This document shows, one piece after another, positions 26,678 through 35,788 of a stretch of 43,732 nt of DNA. The first letter of the stretch is position 1; each line of letters starts with the position of its first letter. This stretch comes from Thermodesulfovibrionia bacterium (GTDB lineage Bacteria > Nitrospirota > Thermodesulfovibrionia > UBA6902): contig CAMYND010000015.1 in assembly GCA_947259645.1 (NCBI GenBank), forward strand, positions 1-43,732, read 5' to 3'. Position numbers and translations under genes: made by a program. Under the pieces are notes generated by a model. It had not been told where the DNA came from. It ran no database searches and saw only the letters and a list, made by a program, of their open reading frames with translations.

Positions 26678-29488
26678 ATGGCAAAGATATTAATTATTGA
26701 TGATGAAGAGATCATCCGAAGAAATCTCAGTGACATTCTGGAGATGGATGACCATGAAGTCTTCATGGCTGACTGCGGAGAAGCTGGCCTCGAAGAATTA
26801 AAGGACAAACATCCGGACGTCATGCTCGTTGATGTGAAAATGCCCGGCATGGACGGGATCGAGGTCCTGAAGCGGACAAAAGAGATAACATCCCACCCGG
26901 AAGTCATTATCATTACCGGCCACGGCGGCATAGAGACAGCGATAGAAGCGATCAGAGGCGGCGCTTTTGACTACATTACAAAACCTGTCAACTTCGACGA
27001 ACTCGAGATCACTATCGGACGGGCCCTGGAAAAGCAGAGCGTCCTCGTTGCAAACAGGCAGATGCAGGAAGAAACAGAGCGGCAGAAGGACGAGCTTCTT
27101 GTTGCAAAAGACTATACTGACAACATCCTCAAATCAATGGTCGACACATTGATTGTCGTAGACCCCGGCTGCATGATAAAGACCGTCAATCAGGCAACGC
27201 TTAATGTCCTCGGATATAAGGAAAATGAGCTCGACGGCAAGCCCGCGTCCCTGATTTTTGATGAAGAAATAGGCACCGGCATGCTTGAAACCCTTATCAG
27301 GGAAGGCTCAGCAGAAAACCTCGATATGCACTTCAAAACCAAAACAGGGGAGATCATACCGGTCAGTCTTTCCGGATCAGTGATGCGTGACAAAAAAGGC
27401 AATGTCACCGGAGCCGTTGCCATCTTGCGGGACATGAGTGAAGCCAGAAACCTTATGGAAAAAGAGAAAGAGCTTGCTGTTGCTGCCGCATCTGCCGGCG
27501 CCGAAAAGAAAAAGGCTGAGGAGTGGGAGTCAACGTTTAACTCCATTACAGACATGGTTTCGATCCATGACACAGACTTTACCATATTGAACGTCAACCG
27601 TTCCCTTGCAGAGACCTTTGAGATGAGCCCGGATGATCTTGCCGGGAAAAAGTGCTTCACCTTTTTTCACGGGGCACAGTGCCCTGTGGATGAATGTCCT
27701 GTTCAGGAAATGAAAGAGAAAAAGAAACCGTCAAGCAAAGAGTTTTATGATGCCCACCTCGGCATGTATATGGAAATGTCCGTGTCACCCGTGCTGGGAG
27801 AAGAAGGGGAACTCAAGGGTTTTGTGCATATTGCAAAGGATGTAACAGAACGGCACAAGGCAGGGGAGCAGCTCAAGCAGGCAAAAGAAGCAGCTGAAAG
27901 CGCAAGCATGGCAAAGAGCGAATTCCTCGCGAGCATGAGCCATGAAATCCGCACGCCAATGAACGGCATACTCGGGATGTCAGAGCTCATCCTCAAGACA
28001 GACCTCTCAGAGCGTCAGAAAAAATACGCGGAAATGTCACAACTCTCAGCAGAAAACCTCCTGGACATAATTAATGATATCCTGGACTTCTCAAAGATCG
28101 AGGCAGGGAAGCTCGACATTGAAGAAATTGACTTTGATCTGAGGGAAGTCATTGAGAACACCTGTAAAGTGCTCGGATTAAGGGCTGATGAAAAGAGGAC
28201 CAGCCTGACCGCTCATATCGCTCCTGATATCCCTGTGTGGATAAAAGGCGCACCCGGCCGTCTCAGACAGATCATCAACAATCTGGTGGGAAATGCCATT
28301 AAATTTACTGAAGACGGAGAGATCAAGGTCTCTGTCAAGCCTGATGCCCGGAAAACGCGGGGAAGAGATGGAAAAGATAAAAATGCCTTTTCCCTTGTTT
28401 TTTCTGTATCTGACACCGGCATCGGTATTCCTGAAGAAAAACTCGGAAATATTTTTGAAAGCTTTACACAGGCTGATGCCTCCACAACCCGGAAATACGG
28501 GGGGACCGGCCTTGGCCTCGCAATATCGCGCCAGCTGACCTCGTTAATGGGCGGAGAAATTCATGTGGAAAGCGAAGTGGGAAAGGGAAGCACCTTTCAC
28601 TTTACGATTCTGTTCCACCCTGCTGAACGAGAGATACCGGCCAATGCCGGAGCCGAGACCTCATCGTGCGCTGCGGAAGATTCAAATGCGGACAGGCCTT
28701 CTCTGAACCTTCTTCTCGTTGAAGACAACGCTGTAAACCAGGTTGTTGCCGAAGAGATGCTCCTTGGAATGGGGCAGAAGGTCACCATTACTGAAAACGG
28801 ACAAGAGGGTCTCGATAAGCTGGAAGAAGGAAACTTCGACATCGTATTCATGGATATTGAAATGCCGGTGATGGACGGCTTTGAGGCTGTTGCATGTATC
28901 AGGAATAACAGCAGCGGCAGCTACTCCCCTGACATACCGGTAATCGCGATGACAGCAAACGCGGTAAAGGGAGACAAGGAAAAGTGCCTTGACGCAGGAA
29001 TGACAGACTACATATCCAAGCCGCTGAAAATGATAGACTTTGAACAGATTCTTGACCGCTATAAGCCTGAAAACGGAAAGAGGGTTAACGAAGAAGTCAA
29101 GACAGAGCCGGAACAGAGGGAAGAAGAAAAAGAGATACAGATAGTGGACCTTGAGGCAGCCCTTGAGTCATTAGGCGGAAGCGAGAAAATTCTGAAAAAG
29201 ATAGCCGCTGTGTACTACAAAGACATCCCGAAACAGCTTGAAATACTCAGACAGGCCTTTCACGATGAGGACATGGTTTTGATCAGGCGGCAGGCCCATT
29301 CCATAAAGGGCGCTTCCTCTAATCTCCGGGCTACCCTCATGTATGACGCGGCCCGCGCAGTTGAGCTGACCGCTGCGGACGGGAACCGCGAAGAGGCTTT
29401 TGAACTCTCTAAGAAAATCGATCCTGCTTTAGAAAAAACACTGGCCGCCCTTGAAGAATCAGGAATGCTGGAGCTGGTAGTGAAATAA
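26678..29488 (+). CDS. Hybrid sensor kinase REC-PAS-PAS-HisKA-HATPase-REC-HPt
   Basis: A 936-residue multi-domain phosphorelay protein. Order: REC (D52 in LVDVKMPG), PAS1 (about 143-255), PAS2 (about 283-395), HisKA with H422 in [12 protein letters not shown], HATPase ([29 protein letters not shown]), REC (D726 in [11 protein letters not shown]) and HPt with H874 in [14 protein letters not shown]2 has three cysteines, C326-x8-C335-x4-C340, a possible metal or redox site. All parts of a His-Asp-His relay are in one chain. No membrane segment. It is followed five bases later by a free HPt that resembles its own C-terminal domain. Confidence 0.94.
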   Translation: MAKILIIDDEEIIRRNLSDILEMDDHEVFMADCGEAGLEELKDKHPDVMLVDVKMPGMDGIEVLKRTKEITSHPEVIIITGHGGIETAIEAIRGGAFDYITKPVNFDELEITIGRALEKQSVLVANRQMQEETERQKDELLVAKDYTDNILKSMVDTLIVVDPGCMIKTVNQATLNVLGYKENELDGKPASLIFDEEIGTGMLETLIREGSAENLDMHFKTKTGEIIPVSLSGSVMRDKKGNVTGAVAILRDMSEARNLMEKEKELAVAAASAGAEKKKAEEWESTFNSITDMVSIHDTDFTILNVNRSLAETFEMSPDDLAGKKCFTFFHGAQCPVDECPVQEMKEKKKPSSKEFYDAHLGMYMEMSVSPVLGEEGELKGFVHIAKDVTERHKAGEQLKQAKEAAESASMAKSEFLASMSHEIRTPMNGILGMSELILKTDLSERQKKYAEMSQLSAENLLDIINDILDFSKIEAGKLDIEEIDFDLREVIENTCKVLGLRADEKRTSLTAHIAPDIPVWIKGAPGRLRQIINNLVGNAIKFTEDGEIKVSVKPDARKTRGRDGKDKNAFSLVFSVSDTGIGIPEEKLGNIFESFTQADASTTRKYGGTGLGLAISRQLTSLMGGEIHVESEVGKGSTFHFTILFHPAEREIPANAGAETSSCAAEDSNADRPSLNLLLVEDNAVNQVVAEEMLLGMGQKVTITENGQEGLDKLEEGNFDIVFMDIEMPVMDGFEAVACIRNNSSGSYSPDIPVIAMTANAVKGDKEKCLDAGMTDYISKPLKMIDFEQILDRYKPENGKRVNEEVKTEPEQREEEKEIQIVDLEAALESLGGSEKILKKIAAVYYKDIPKQLEILRQAFHDEDMVLIRRQAHSIKGASSNLRATLMYDAARAVELTAADGNREEAFELSKKIDPALEKTLAALEESGMLELVVK

Positions 29489-29493
29489 TCAGT

Positions 29494-29871
29494 ATGAAAT
29501 CTGCCGGAACTGACAGAAGAAGTAACTTTATTATTCTGGACCTCCCCGCAGCCCTCGCTGCAATAGGCGGGAATGAGGAGGTGCTGAAAAAAATGGCCTA
29601 TATATTCTATGAGGACATGCCCCGCGTTCTGGAAAAACTGAGGAAAGTCCTGGAAGATGAAGATGCCGCACTCATTATGAGGGAAGCTCACACCATCAGC
29701 GGCGCGTCATCAAGCCTCAAGGCAAACAAGCTGGCAGAAGTTGCCGTAAGGGTAGAACAGGCTGCAAGCAGAGGCCGGTACAGTGACGCATCCAGGCTGT
29801 TTGAAAGACTGGGAGTTGAACTTGAAAAAGTCCGAACTGCACTTGAAATAACAGGTATTCTGGACAGATAG
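29494..29871 (+). CDS. Free-standing HPt phosphotransfer protein
   Basis: A 125-residue histidine phosphotransfer domain. The phospho-accepting residue is H66 in REAHTISGASSSL. The Lys that normally follows in HxxKGxS is replaced by Ser (TISGAS); this Lys usually aids phosphotransfer, so kinetics may differ. The sequence aligns along its length with the C-terminal HPt of the preceding gene (DLPAALAAIGGNEEVLKK against [18 protein letters not shown]), so it looks like a tandem duplicate. Probably shuttles phosphate from the kinases to the single receiver encoded next. Confidence 0.9.
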   Translation: MKSAGTDRRSNFIILDLPAALAAIGGNEEVLKKMAYIFYEDMPRVLEKLRKVLEDEDAALIMREAHTISGASSSLKANKLAEVAVRVEQAASRGRYSDASRLFERLGVELEKVRTALEITGILDR

Positions 29872-29905
29872 GGCCCGGATACTTTAATAAAAAAAGGAGG
29901 AGAAG

Positions 29906-30307
29906 ATGAAAATCTTAATAGTGGAAGATGACTTAACAACACTGGAAATGATGGAAGGTATTCTATCAGAGCACGGCGACTGCGTGAAGGCGGAAAACGG
30001 CCAGCTGGGTGTAGATGCCTTTCAGGAAGCGCTGAAAAGCGGCAGCCCCTTTGACCTCGTCTGTCTTGACATACTCATGCCGGAAATGGATGGCCAGGAA
30101 ATGCTGAAACGGATACGGGACATAGAAAAGGATGAGGGCATAAATGCGGACAGGGAAGTCAAGGTTATTATGACCACAACCATGGATACGGCTGACCATG
30201 TTTCTGAAGCCTATTACAAAGGCGGCTGCACCTCTTATCTGATTAAACCTGTGGAGGCAAAAAAGCTTGTTGCGCTGCTGAAGGCCTTCGGTCTCGTCGC
30301 GGTCTGA
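29906..30307 (+). CDS. Single-domain CheY-like response regulator
   Basis: A 133-residue stand-alone receiver: acidic pair E7/D8/D9, phosphoacceptor D55 in VCLDILMPEMDG, the conserved Thr in IMTTTMD and Lys in YLIKPVEA. No output domain, so it should act by binding a partner, as CheY does. AAGGAGGAG precedes the ATG. Last gene of the phosphorelay operon; the promoter of the coiled-coil/dynamin cassette begins 160 bases downstream. Confidence 0.93.
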   Translation: MKILIVEDDLTTLEMMEGILSEHGDCVKAENGQLGVDAFQEALKSGSPFDLVCLDILMPEMDGQEMLKRIRDIEKDEGINADREVKVIMTTTMDTADHVSEAYYKGGCTSYLIKPVEAKKLVALLKAFGLVAV

Positions 30308-30469
30308 GAGTATGCTGACGGGTCTGCGTTGCTCAAAGTGCGGAAGTACAGCATAGCCTGCTTTGCCCCGGTAAGAGCAAATTTCCCGCATTTTCAGGAG
30401 GTACCGGGAACGCGATAATCTGAAATTGAGAATGGCTGATAGAGGCACTATATGAGAGAACTTACAGAT

Positions 30470-30496
30470 TAAGGTTTTTATAAAATATGTCGATAA
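30470..30496 (+). promoter_or_regulatory. Strong sigma-28 (FliA)-like promoter before the coiled-coil/dynamin cassette
   Basis: TAAGGTTT (30470-30477), an 11-base spacer, then GTCGATAA (30489-30496). This matches 14 of 16 positions of the enterobacterial FliA consensus TAAAGTTT-N11-GCCGATAA at exact spacing, 68 bases before the coiled-coil gene. It is the best such site in the window. Confidence 0.65.
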
Positions 30497-30564
30497 AGAC
30501 ATATGTTTTTGATAATTGATGAGGGGAAAGATCTGATAAATATTATGCAACAAGGTGGTATGTA

Positions 30565-32283
30565 ATGAATAACGGAAACGGTTTTTACATAGATGTGGTC
30601 AGCAAGTCCATCATATCAGGGCTGTCAGATGAAATAGGGCGTAACATAACAGAACAGATAAATGAGTTCATCAAGGAGTTCCTGAATAATGAATTCTCAG
30701 GCCTGATCGCTGAAAAAATAAAAACAGAGACTGACCGTCTGGGGCAGGCGCTTTCAGAAACAGAGAAAAAGACCCGCGCCTCTGTAGAAAATTCCAATAA
30801 AGATATAAAAGAATACATCGAAGACAATATAGGAAAAATCCTCAAAAAAGAGGACGGACAAAAGGCTGTACTCAGCGACGAAATAGCTGATATGAAAGAG
30901 ACATTGAGTACAGCAAAAAAAGAGCAGGATAAACTCCTCAAGGGAGTCATCGAAAATGAGCTCGTCGGCCTCAAGGACAAACTTGAAATCTCCCTCGAAA
31001 ACATGAAGGAAGATATCACCGTCTCGGGAAGTGATACCCGCTCCGCGATTACCAAGAATATCAGCGATATGAGGAGCTACTTTGAGGAGCAGATCGGGAG
31101 GACCCATGAGCGGGAAAAAAGTTCGATATTAAAAATTGTTGAACAGCTTCTTGACGGTTTGTCAGTGGTTAAGAAGGACATCTCGAAGTCCATGGAAAAG
31201 CTCATCAATGAAAAAGAGCAGAACGGGCAGCTGGAGGGAGTTATAGAAAAACAATTTTCCGGCCTCAGGGAAAAACTGGAATCCTCAATCAACACGATAA
31301 AAGAAGATATGACGGAACGGGGCGGTGAAACCCGCAGTCTTGTTACTAAATCCAACGATGAGATGAAGAGCTACTTTGAAGAGAACATCAAGAGTTTTCT
31401 CCAAAGAGAAAATGATTCATCCGGAAAAATCTCTGAGGAGATGCTCGATGGTATCGCAGATTTCAAACGGGACATCGAGAGATCCTTGTCTGAACTCATA
31501 GAAGAGAAAGGTCAGACCACCGGGCTTGACGACGAGCTCTATGAGATGAAACAGATCGTGAGCAAAACGAGAAAAGAGCAGAACGAGATGCTGAAGGGAA
31601 TCATCGAGAACCAGCTGATCAGCCTTACCAAAAGGGTGGGAAGCACTATTGAAGGTATACAACAGGGCATGTCAGGCATTGAAGACAAGACAAAGCAGCT
31701 GGTTATGCATTCCAACAAAGAAATAAAGATGTACATTGAGGACTATGTCGGGAAAAACAAGAATGATAAAAACACAAGCGAAGAAATCACGGCACAGCTC
31801 CTTGAGAGCCTGCAAGATATGAAGAAAGAAATCGAACAAAAGCTGGACAAACAGAGCAAGAAAGGCGCTGACAGCGACCTTGTCTACGAGGTGAAAGAGG
31901 CAGTAAACAAAGGGGACAAGGAACAGATTGAAATGCTGAAAGGGGTTTTCTATTCTGTTAAGCGCTTAACAACCGCGGCCAAGAAAGACCAGGAAGTGGC
32001 CGACAATATGGCAGCAGAGTTCCGCAGTTCCCTCGATGTGCTGTACGGACATATAAACCGCCTTGAAAATGAACGGGACGAGCTCGGGGTTGAGCTGATG
32101 AGGCTGGCTGGCGATGAATATCTGAAAACCCGATTCACAGAGATGGAAGATGAACTGGATAAGGCCCGGAACGCAGCAGAGGGATACCAGCAGGAGAACA
32201 AAGAGCTCCAGGAAAAACTGAAAAAATTCCAGAGCCTCTGGGAAAAAAGTAAAGAGAAAAAAAAGTCTCGTAGAGTCTCATAA
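30565..32283 (+). CDS. Large coiled-coil protein with internal repeats
   Basis: A 572-residue, highly charged, almost entirely helical protein without membrane segment or recognised family. A repeat of about 90-120 residues occurs four times, starting near residues 45, 134, 232 and 352 (each begins SGL/VGL/ISL, then a helix, a TRS-like turn, K-x2-DEMKSYFEE, and an LLDGL-x3-K-x-DIE helix). The segment LLKGVIENEL / MLKGIIENQL precedes units 2 and 4. Residues about 480-572 are a final coiled coil with a basic end (KSKEKKKSRR). The dynamin-like GTPase gene follows after 14 bases, so they are probably partners. A scaffold role is inferred. Confidence 0.85.
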   Translation: MNNGNGFYIDVVSKSIISGLSDEIGRNITEQINEFIKEFLNNEFSGLIAEKIKTETDRLGQALSETEKKTRASVENSNKDIKEYIEDNIGKILKKEDGQKAVLSDEIADMKETLSTAKKEQDKLLKGVIENELVGLKDKLEISLENMKEDITVSGSDTRSAITKNISDMRSYFEEQIGRTHEREKSSILKIVEQLLDGLSVVKKDISKSMEKLINEKEQNGQLEGVIEKQFSGLREKLESSINTIKEDMTERGGETRSLVTKSNDEMKSYFEENIKSFLQRENDSSGKISEEMLDGIADFKRDIERSLSELIEEKGQTTGLDDELYEMKQIVSKTRKEQNEMLKGIIENQLISLTKRVGSTIEGIQQGMSGIEDKTKQLVMHSNKEIKMYIEDYVGKNKNDKNTSEEITAQLLESLQDMKKEIEQKLDKQSKKGADSDLVYEVKEAVNKGDKEQIEMLKGVFYSVKRLTTAAKKDQEVADNMAAEFRSSLDVLYGHINRLENERDELGVELMRLAGDEYLKTRFTEMEDELDKARNAAEGYQQENKELQEKLKKFQSLWEKSKEKKKSRRVS

Positions 32284-32297
32284 CCTCCGAGGAACCA

Positions 32298-34859
32298 ATG
32301 ACCGATAAAGACGAACGAAAAATCAGGCATTTTCTTGACAATATTGAAGACATACTTGCCAGGCTTTCAAACCTGGGCCTTCCACAGTACAGCAGACGCA
32401 TTGAAAACCTTGAGAATAACATTAAGGCATTCTCAAAGCTTACCGTAAAAAGCGGCCTCGTCGGCATCACAAGCTCGGGTAAATCCTCCCTCCTGAACGT
32501 CCTTCTTGGAAGAGGAGAAAAGGTCCTCAAGGAACAGAGCAAGGCCACGACAAACATGATCGTTATCTCCTACAAATCTGAGGAGCCTGAACTGGAGATA
32601 CATTTTGAAGAAGGCGAGCCTGTTAAAAAGAGGGGCCCAAAGATACTCACCGAGTCGCTCTGGAAGTACACCTCTGAAGATGAAAACCCCCAGAACAAGT
32701 TTAACGTAAAATATATCAGGCTTGGGCTGCCCTCATTTCTTCTTGAGAGCGGCATTGAACTTGCTGACACGCCGGGACTGGACGCCCACGGCCATAAGGA
32801 ACATGAAGACCTTACGCTCCGTGAATTTCTGCCTCAGGCTGACCTGATCGTCTACCTCTCATCTATCAGAAGTCCAATGAAAGAGGCTGACAGGAAAACC
32901 CTCAACAAGATTATGGATGCTGATCAGCGGATTGTTTTTGTTCAGACATGCAAAGGCGCTGTTGTGGAGCGCAGCAATGAATCAGGAGGGTCAGAGTCTG
33001 TTGAAGAGCTTCTGGTAAAGTATAAAAAAGAGCTCCAGAAAGCGATCAGTCCCTATCCAAAATTAAAAGACTCCCCGATCGTCCAGGTCGAAACCACACA
33101 GGCATTAAAGTGCTTCAAGAAAAAAGATGAAGCCCGCTGGCAGGACTCAGGCATGGACGAATTAACATTTGTAATCAAGAATGTTACCAAGCAGCTGCAG
33201 GATGAGTACACCCTGAAAAACCTGAGAAAAACCGTTGATGAAGTCGGTATGCTGAACACACTCATACGGGACACGCTCAAGGAAGAGGGAGAAAAAGACG
33301 GAAGTCTGGAAGTCCACGAAAAGGACCTGAAAAACATCCGTACCTACAGCGAAAAGATAGAGAAGGACGCGAAAAAGATCGTGGTAAAGTGGAAAAAAGA
33401 GCTGGATGCTGCCGCGGTGTATAAAAAATTTAAGACCGAACTGTCAAAGGTGTATGGTGACCGCTACGACTTTAACCCGATGCATGACAAGGCATTTATT
33501 AAAAAGGCCGAGTCTATCAGCATGGAAACGCAGAAAATAAAAAATAACTGTCTTGCCGCCCTGGACAAATCACGGGAAACTTACAAAAAATGTTTTAAGG
33601 AAATGGGGCTCGATGTCCGGCGGGCTGACATCCAGAACATTACCAAGGGAGGATTTTTTCTCCCCAATGTACAGAAGAAGCGTGTATCAGACGCATTAGG
33701 CGGCGGAAAAGGTTCGGGAATGTCATTCTGGAAACAGAAAGACACAGCATCAGCCGAATACATAGACAAGAAGAAGTTCATAGACGACCTCGGGAAGTCT
33801 ATGAAGTATTTTTTTGAACCCCTGCTGAACCACCTTGAGTGGTGGCATAAAACCGTAACCTACACATTTGTCGAGCCCTTGAAGAATAAAATATCCGCGG
33901 CTGAAGACGACGTGAAGAATATTAAAAAGGGCTCTTCCTTTGACGATGATCAGCACCGAAACCTCACGATCATCAGTGAGGATATTGAAGATATATTCAG
34001 GGATGTTGAATACCTTTCCCAGCGGGGAGTTGCAGAGAGGAAAGTTGCCAGGTACACAAAGTCCGGAAGCGGGATAATCGCGGAGCAGGAACGCATGGAC
34101 TGCAAGAATGTTATTGCGCAGCTCTATAACCGTATTTTCGAAAATATGTTTCACTCATACTATATGAAGTGCCTCGCTGATTTTTCCTCTGAGCCTGGTA
34201 AAAAGATAGCCCTTGTGGGTCAGGACTTTGGTTCCCAGCTCAGCTTTCTGCGGCGGTTATTCCGCCTCAATGAAAGGGCTTTCAGACGTGTCCGTGAGAC
34301 ATCAGTGCCATTTACCCTGAACATGGGGGAAGATGGTGTCAGACTCCCTGACATTCCGGTTGACGGCGAACTAAAAGACCAGTTTTCCTTTTATGTGCTG
34401 GGAAGCAACAATGAGTCGCTTGATGCGGCCAGGAAATATGATATCTTTGAAAAAGCTGACATCATTCAGGTCATGGTTGATGACCTTCACCGGGTTGCAT
34501 CTGCCATCAGTGATTTAAAAGAGAGAAACATGCTTTTTGACCTGCTCAATCAACACAGAAATAAACTGCTTATGACCTATCCCCGGGCTGCCTACTTTCA
34601 AAAGGACAGACTCCATATACTGGTTGACGAAGCAGTGGCTGAAATAAACGGCATCTTTGCCCCTGACCAGATCCACTGGCTGATTTATGAAAATTTTGAA
34701 ATACGGTACAGCCACTTCAATGACCTCGCCCTGAAAATGATTCATTATAATCTGAAGCCTGATGAATGTATTCAGGAGTGGAAGAAACTGGGCATCCCCC
34801 TTGATGACCCCTTCAATGAGATGACATTGATAGAGCAGTTTGAGGAACTGGCTGCATAG
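32298..34859 (+). CDS. Dynamin-like large GTPase
   Basis: An 853-residue dynamin-family protein. G1 GITSSGKSS (56-64) follows strand LVG; G2 includes T84/T85 in SKATTNM; G3 is DTPGLD at 157-162, followed by the dynamin-type LREFLPQADLIVYL. G4 is atypical (VQTCKG, near 214-219, in place of TKxD). Residues about 300-850 are mostly helical, as in the bundle and stalk of bacterial dynamin-like proteins; no paddle or membrane helix is obvious. Bacterial relatives remodel or protect membranes. It lies between a coiled-coil gene and a glycine-zipper membrane protein gene on one strand. Family confident, role unknown. Confidence 0.9.
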   Translation: MTDKDERKIRHFLDNIEDILARLSNLGLPQYSRRIENLENNIKAFSKLTVKSGLVGITSSGKSSLLNVLLGRGEKVLKEQSKATTNMIVISYKSEEPELEIHFEEGEPVKKRGPKILTESLWKYTSEDENPQNKFNVKYIRLGLPSFLLESGIELADTPGLDAHGHKEHEDLTLREFLPQADLIVYLSSIRSPMKEADRKTLNKIMDADQRIVFVQTCKGAVVERSNESGGSESVEELLVKYKKELQKAISPYPKLKDSPIVQVETTQALKCFKKKDEARWQDSGMDELTFVIKNVTKQLQDEYTLKNLRKTVDEVGMLNTLIRDTLKEEGEKDGSLEVHEKDLKNIRTYSEKIEKDAKKIVVKWKKELDAAAVYKKFKTELSKVYGDRYDFNPMHDKAFIKKAESISMETQKIKNNCLAALDKSRETYKKCFKEMGLDVRRADIQNITKGGFFLPNVQKKRVSDALGGGKGSGMSFWKQKDTASAEYIDKKKFIDDLGKSMKYFFEPLLNHLEWWHKTVTYTFVEPLKNKISAAEDDVKNIKKGSSFDDDQHRNLTIISEDIEDIFRDVEYLSQRGVAERKVARYTKSGSGIIAEQERMDCKNVIAQLYNRIFENMFHSYYMKCLADFSSEPGKKIALVGQDFGSQLSFLRRLFRLNERAFRRVRETSVPFTLNMGEDGVRLPDIPVDGELKDQFSFYVLGSNNESLDAARKYDIFEKADIIQVMVDDLHRVASAISDLKERNMLFDLLNQHRNKLLMTYPRAAYFQKDRLHILVDEAVAEINGIFAPDQIHWLIYENFEIRYSHFNDLALKMIHYNLKPDECIQEWKKLGIPLDDPFNEMTLIEQFEELAA

Positions 34860-34950
34860 GTTTCATCAACAGTTTCAAATTTTTTTTACCCCCCTTTTCT
34901 TAATCTCCCTTTCATGCTATATTAATCTCGATAAGACAAGGAGGGGTCCT

Positions 34951-35322
34951 ATGGATGAGACAAAAAAGTCCACTACTACAAAAAAACCTCGTAATCGAGA
35001 GGACATAGCGATTGCATCTATGTCCACAGCAGCCGGGGCAGTTGCCGGGGGCGTAGTTACATCGTCACCCGCCATAGCTGTGGCTGGTACAGGCGGCCTT
35101 ACAGGATATGCAATAGGCCTTGGAAGTGTCTTAACCAAGGTAGGGTGCGGATCCGCCTTCGCAATCGGTGCATTCTCCGTAATCGCGGCAGGCCCTGTCC
35201 TGGGCGGTCTCTTCGGATACAGCGTGTACAAGGCTGTGAAGGACAAGCAGAGACAAAACGGTCAGAAAGCACGAACAGTTGTTGTTAAAAAGAAAAAACC
35301 CGTTTCTAACAAGACACAGTAA
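34951..35322 (+). CDS. Small glycine-zipper membrane protein
   Basis: A 123-residue protein with a basic, Thr/Lys-rich N-terminus (1-18), a glycine/alanine-rich hydrophobic region (about 20-94) able to form two or three packed membrane helices (AAGAVAGGVV, GLTGYAIGLG, AAGPVLGGLFG; many GxxxG spacings), and a Lys-rich cytosolic tail (95-123). The start at 34951 is chosen because AAGGAGG stands seven bases before it; the longer frame from 34840 lacks a site and overlaps the GTPase gene. It resembles glycine-zipper proteins in general only; a membrane anchor or substrate of the GTPase is an inference. Confidence 0.8.
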   Translation: MDETKKSTTTKKPRNREDIAIASMSTAAGAVAGGVVTSSPAIAVAGTGGLTGYAIGLGSVLTKVGCGSAFAIGAFSVIAAGPVLGGLFGYSVYKAVKDKQRQNGQKARTVVVKKKKPVSNKTQ

Positions 35323-35422
35323 TCAGGTATTCGGCGGTGTTCAATCAGGTACTGCATTGAATATCGACCCTGAGCAATCGTAACAGTGATCATTTAAGAG
35401 GTATTGAGAAAGGAGTTTTACT

Positions 35423-35635
35423 ATGTCTGCAGCAATCGGTATCGTGGTATTTATCCTATGGATCTGGGCCCTCGTCGATGTTTTACGGAATGATTTCAGG
35501 AATGGAAATAAAGTTATATGGCTTCTGACAGTAATCCTCCTGCCCGGAGTCGGCATTGTGCTCTACTTCCTCATCGGGCGCTGCCAAAAAGTCGGGAATG
35601 AGTGTGCAGTGACAGAGAGTACAAGTAACAGCTAA
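35423..35635 (+). CDS. Small two-helix membrane protein, PLDc_N type
   Basis: A 70-residue inner-membrane protein with helices at about 4-22 and 31-52 and the motif ALVDVLRNDF...NKVIWLLTVILLPGVGIVLYFLIGR, diagnostic of the phospholipase-D/cardiolipin-synthase N-terminal domain occurring alone. AAAGGAG precedes the ATG. Stand-alone copies are common and of unknown role. It ends the rightward cassette before a terminator-like hairpin. Confidence 0.85.
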   Translation: MSAAIGIVVFILWIWALVDVLRNDFRNGNKVIWLLTVILLPGVGIVLYFLIGRCQKVGNECAVTESTSNS

Positions 35636-35646
35636 CGCGAATACAA

Positions 35647-35670
35647 AAGGGGGAACAGCCGTTCGCCCTT
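35647..35670. terminator. Terminator-like hairpin between convergent genes
   Basis: AAGGGGGAAC and GTTCGCCCTT pair over ten positions with one G-G mismatch around the loop AGCC. The hairpin is flanked by CAAAA on the left and ACTTTATT on the right. It lies between the end of the PLDc_N gene and the convergent REC-kinase gene, so it can serve both. Confidence 0.65.
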
Positions 35671-35788
35671 ACTTTATTGCAACTCGATATATCTGGTTCT
35701 TTTATATGATCTTTTCTTTACCGAAAGAGTTATTGCTGATTGAATTAATAACGGATCCCTGTCGAAATCCTACTTATTTTATATAGCG

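Noticed and set aside
34921-34934. Additional sigma-28 promoter before the glycine-zipper gene
   Set aside because: CTCGATAA resembles a -10 but no TAAA-like -35 stands 15-16 bases upstream.
34840-34950. Longer N-terminus for the glycine-zipper protein
   Set aside because: The extension overlaps the GTPase gene, lacks a Shine-Dalgarno and has atypical composition, whereas ATG 34951 follows AAGGAGG.
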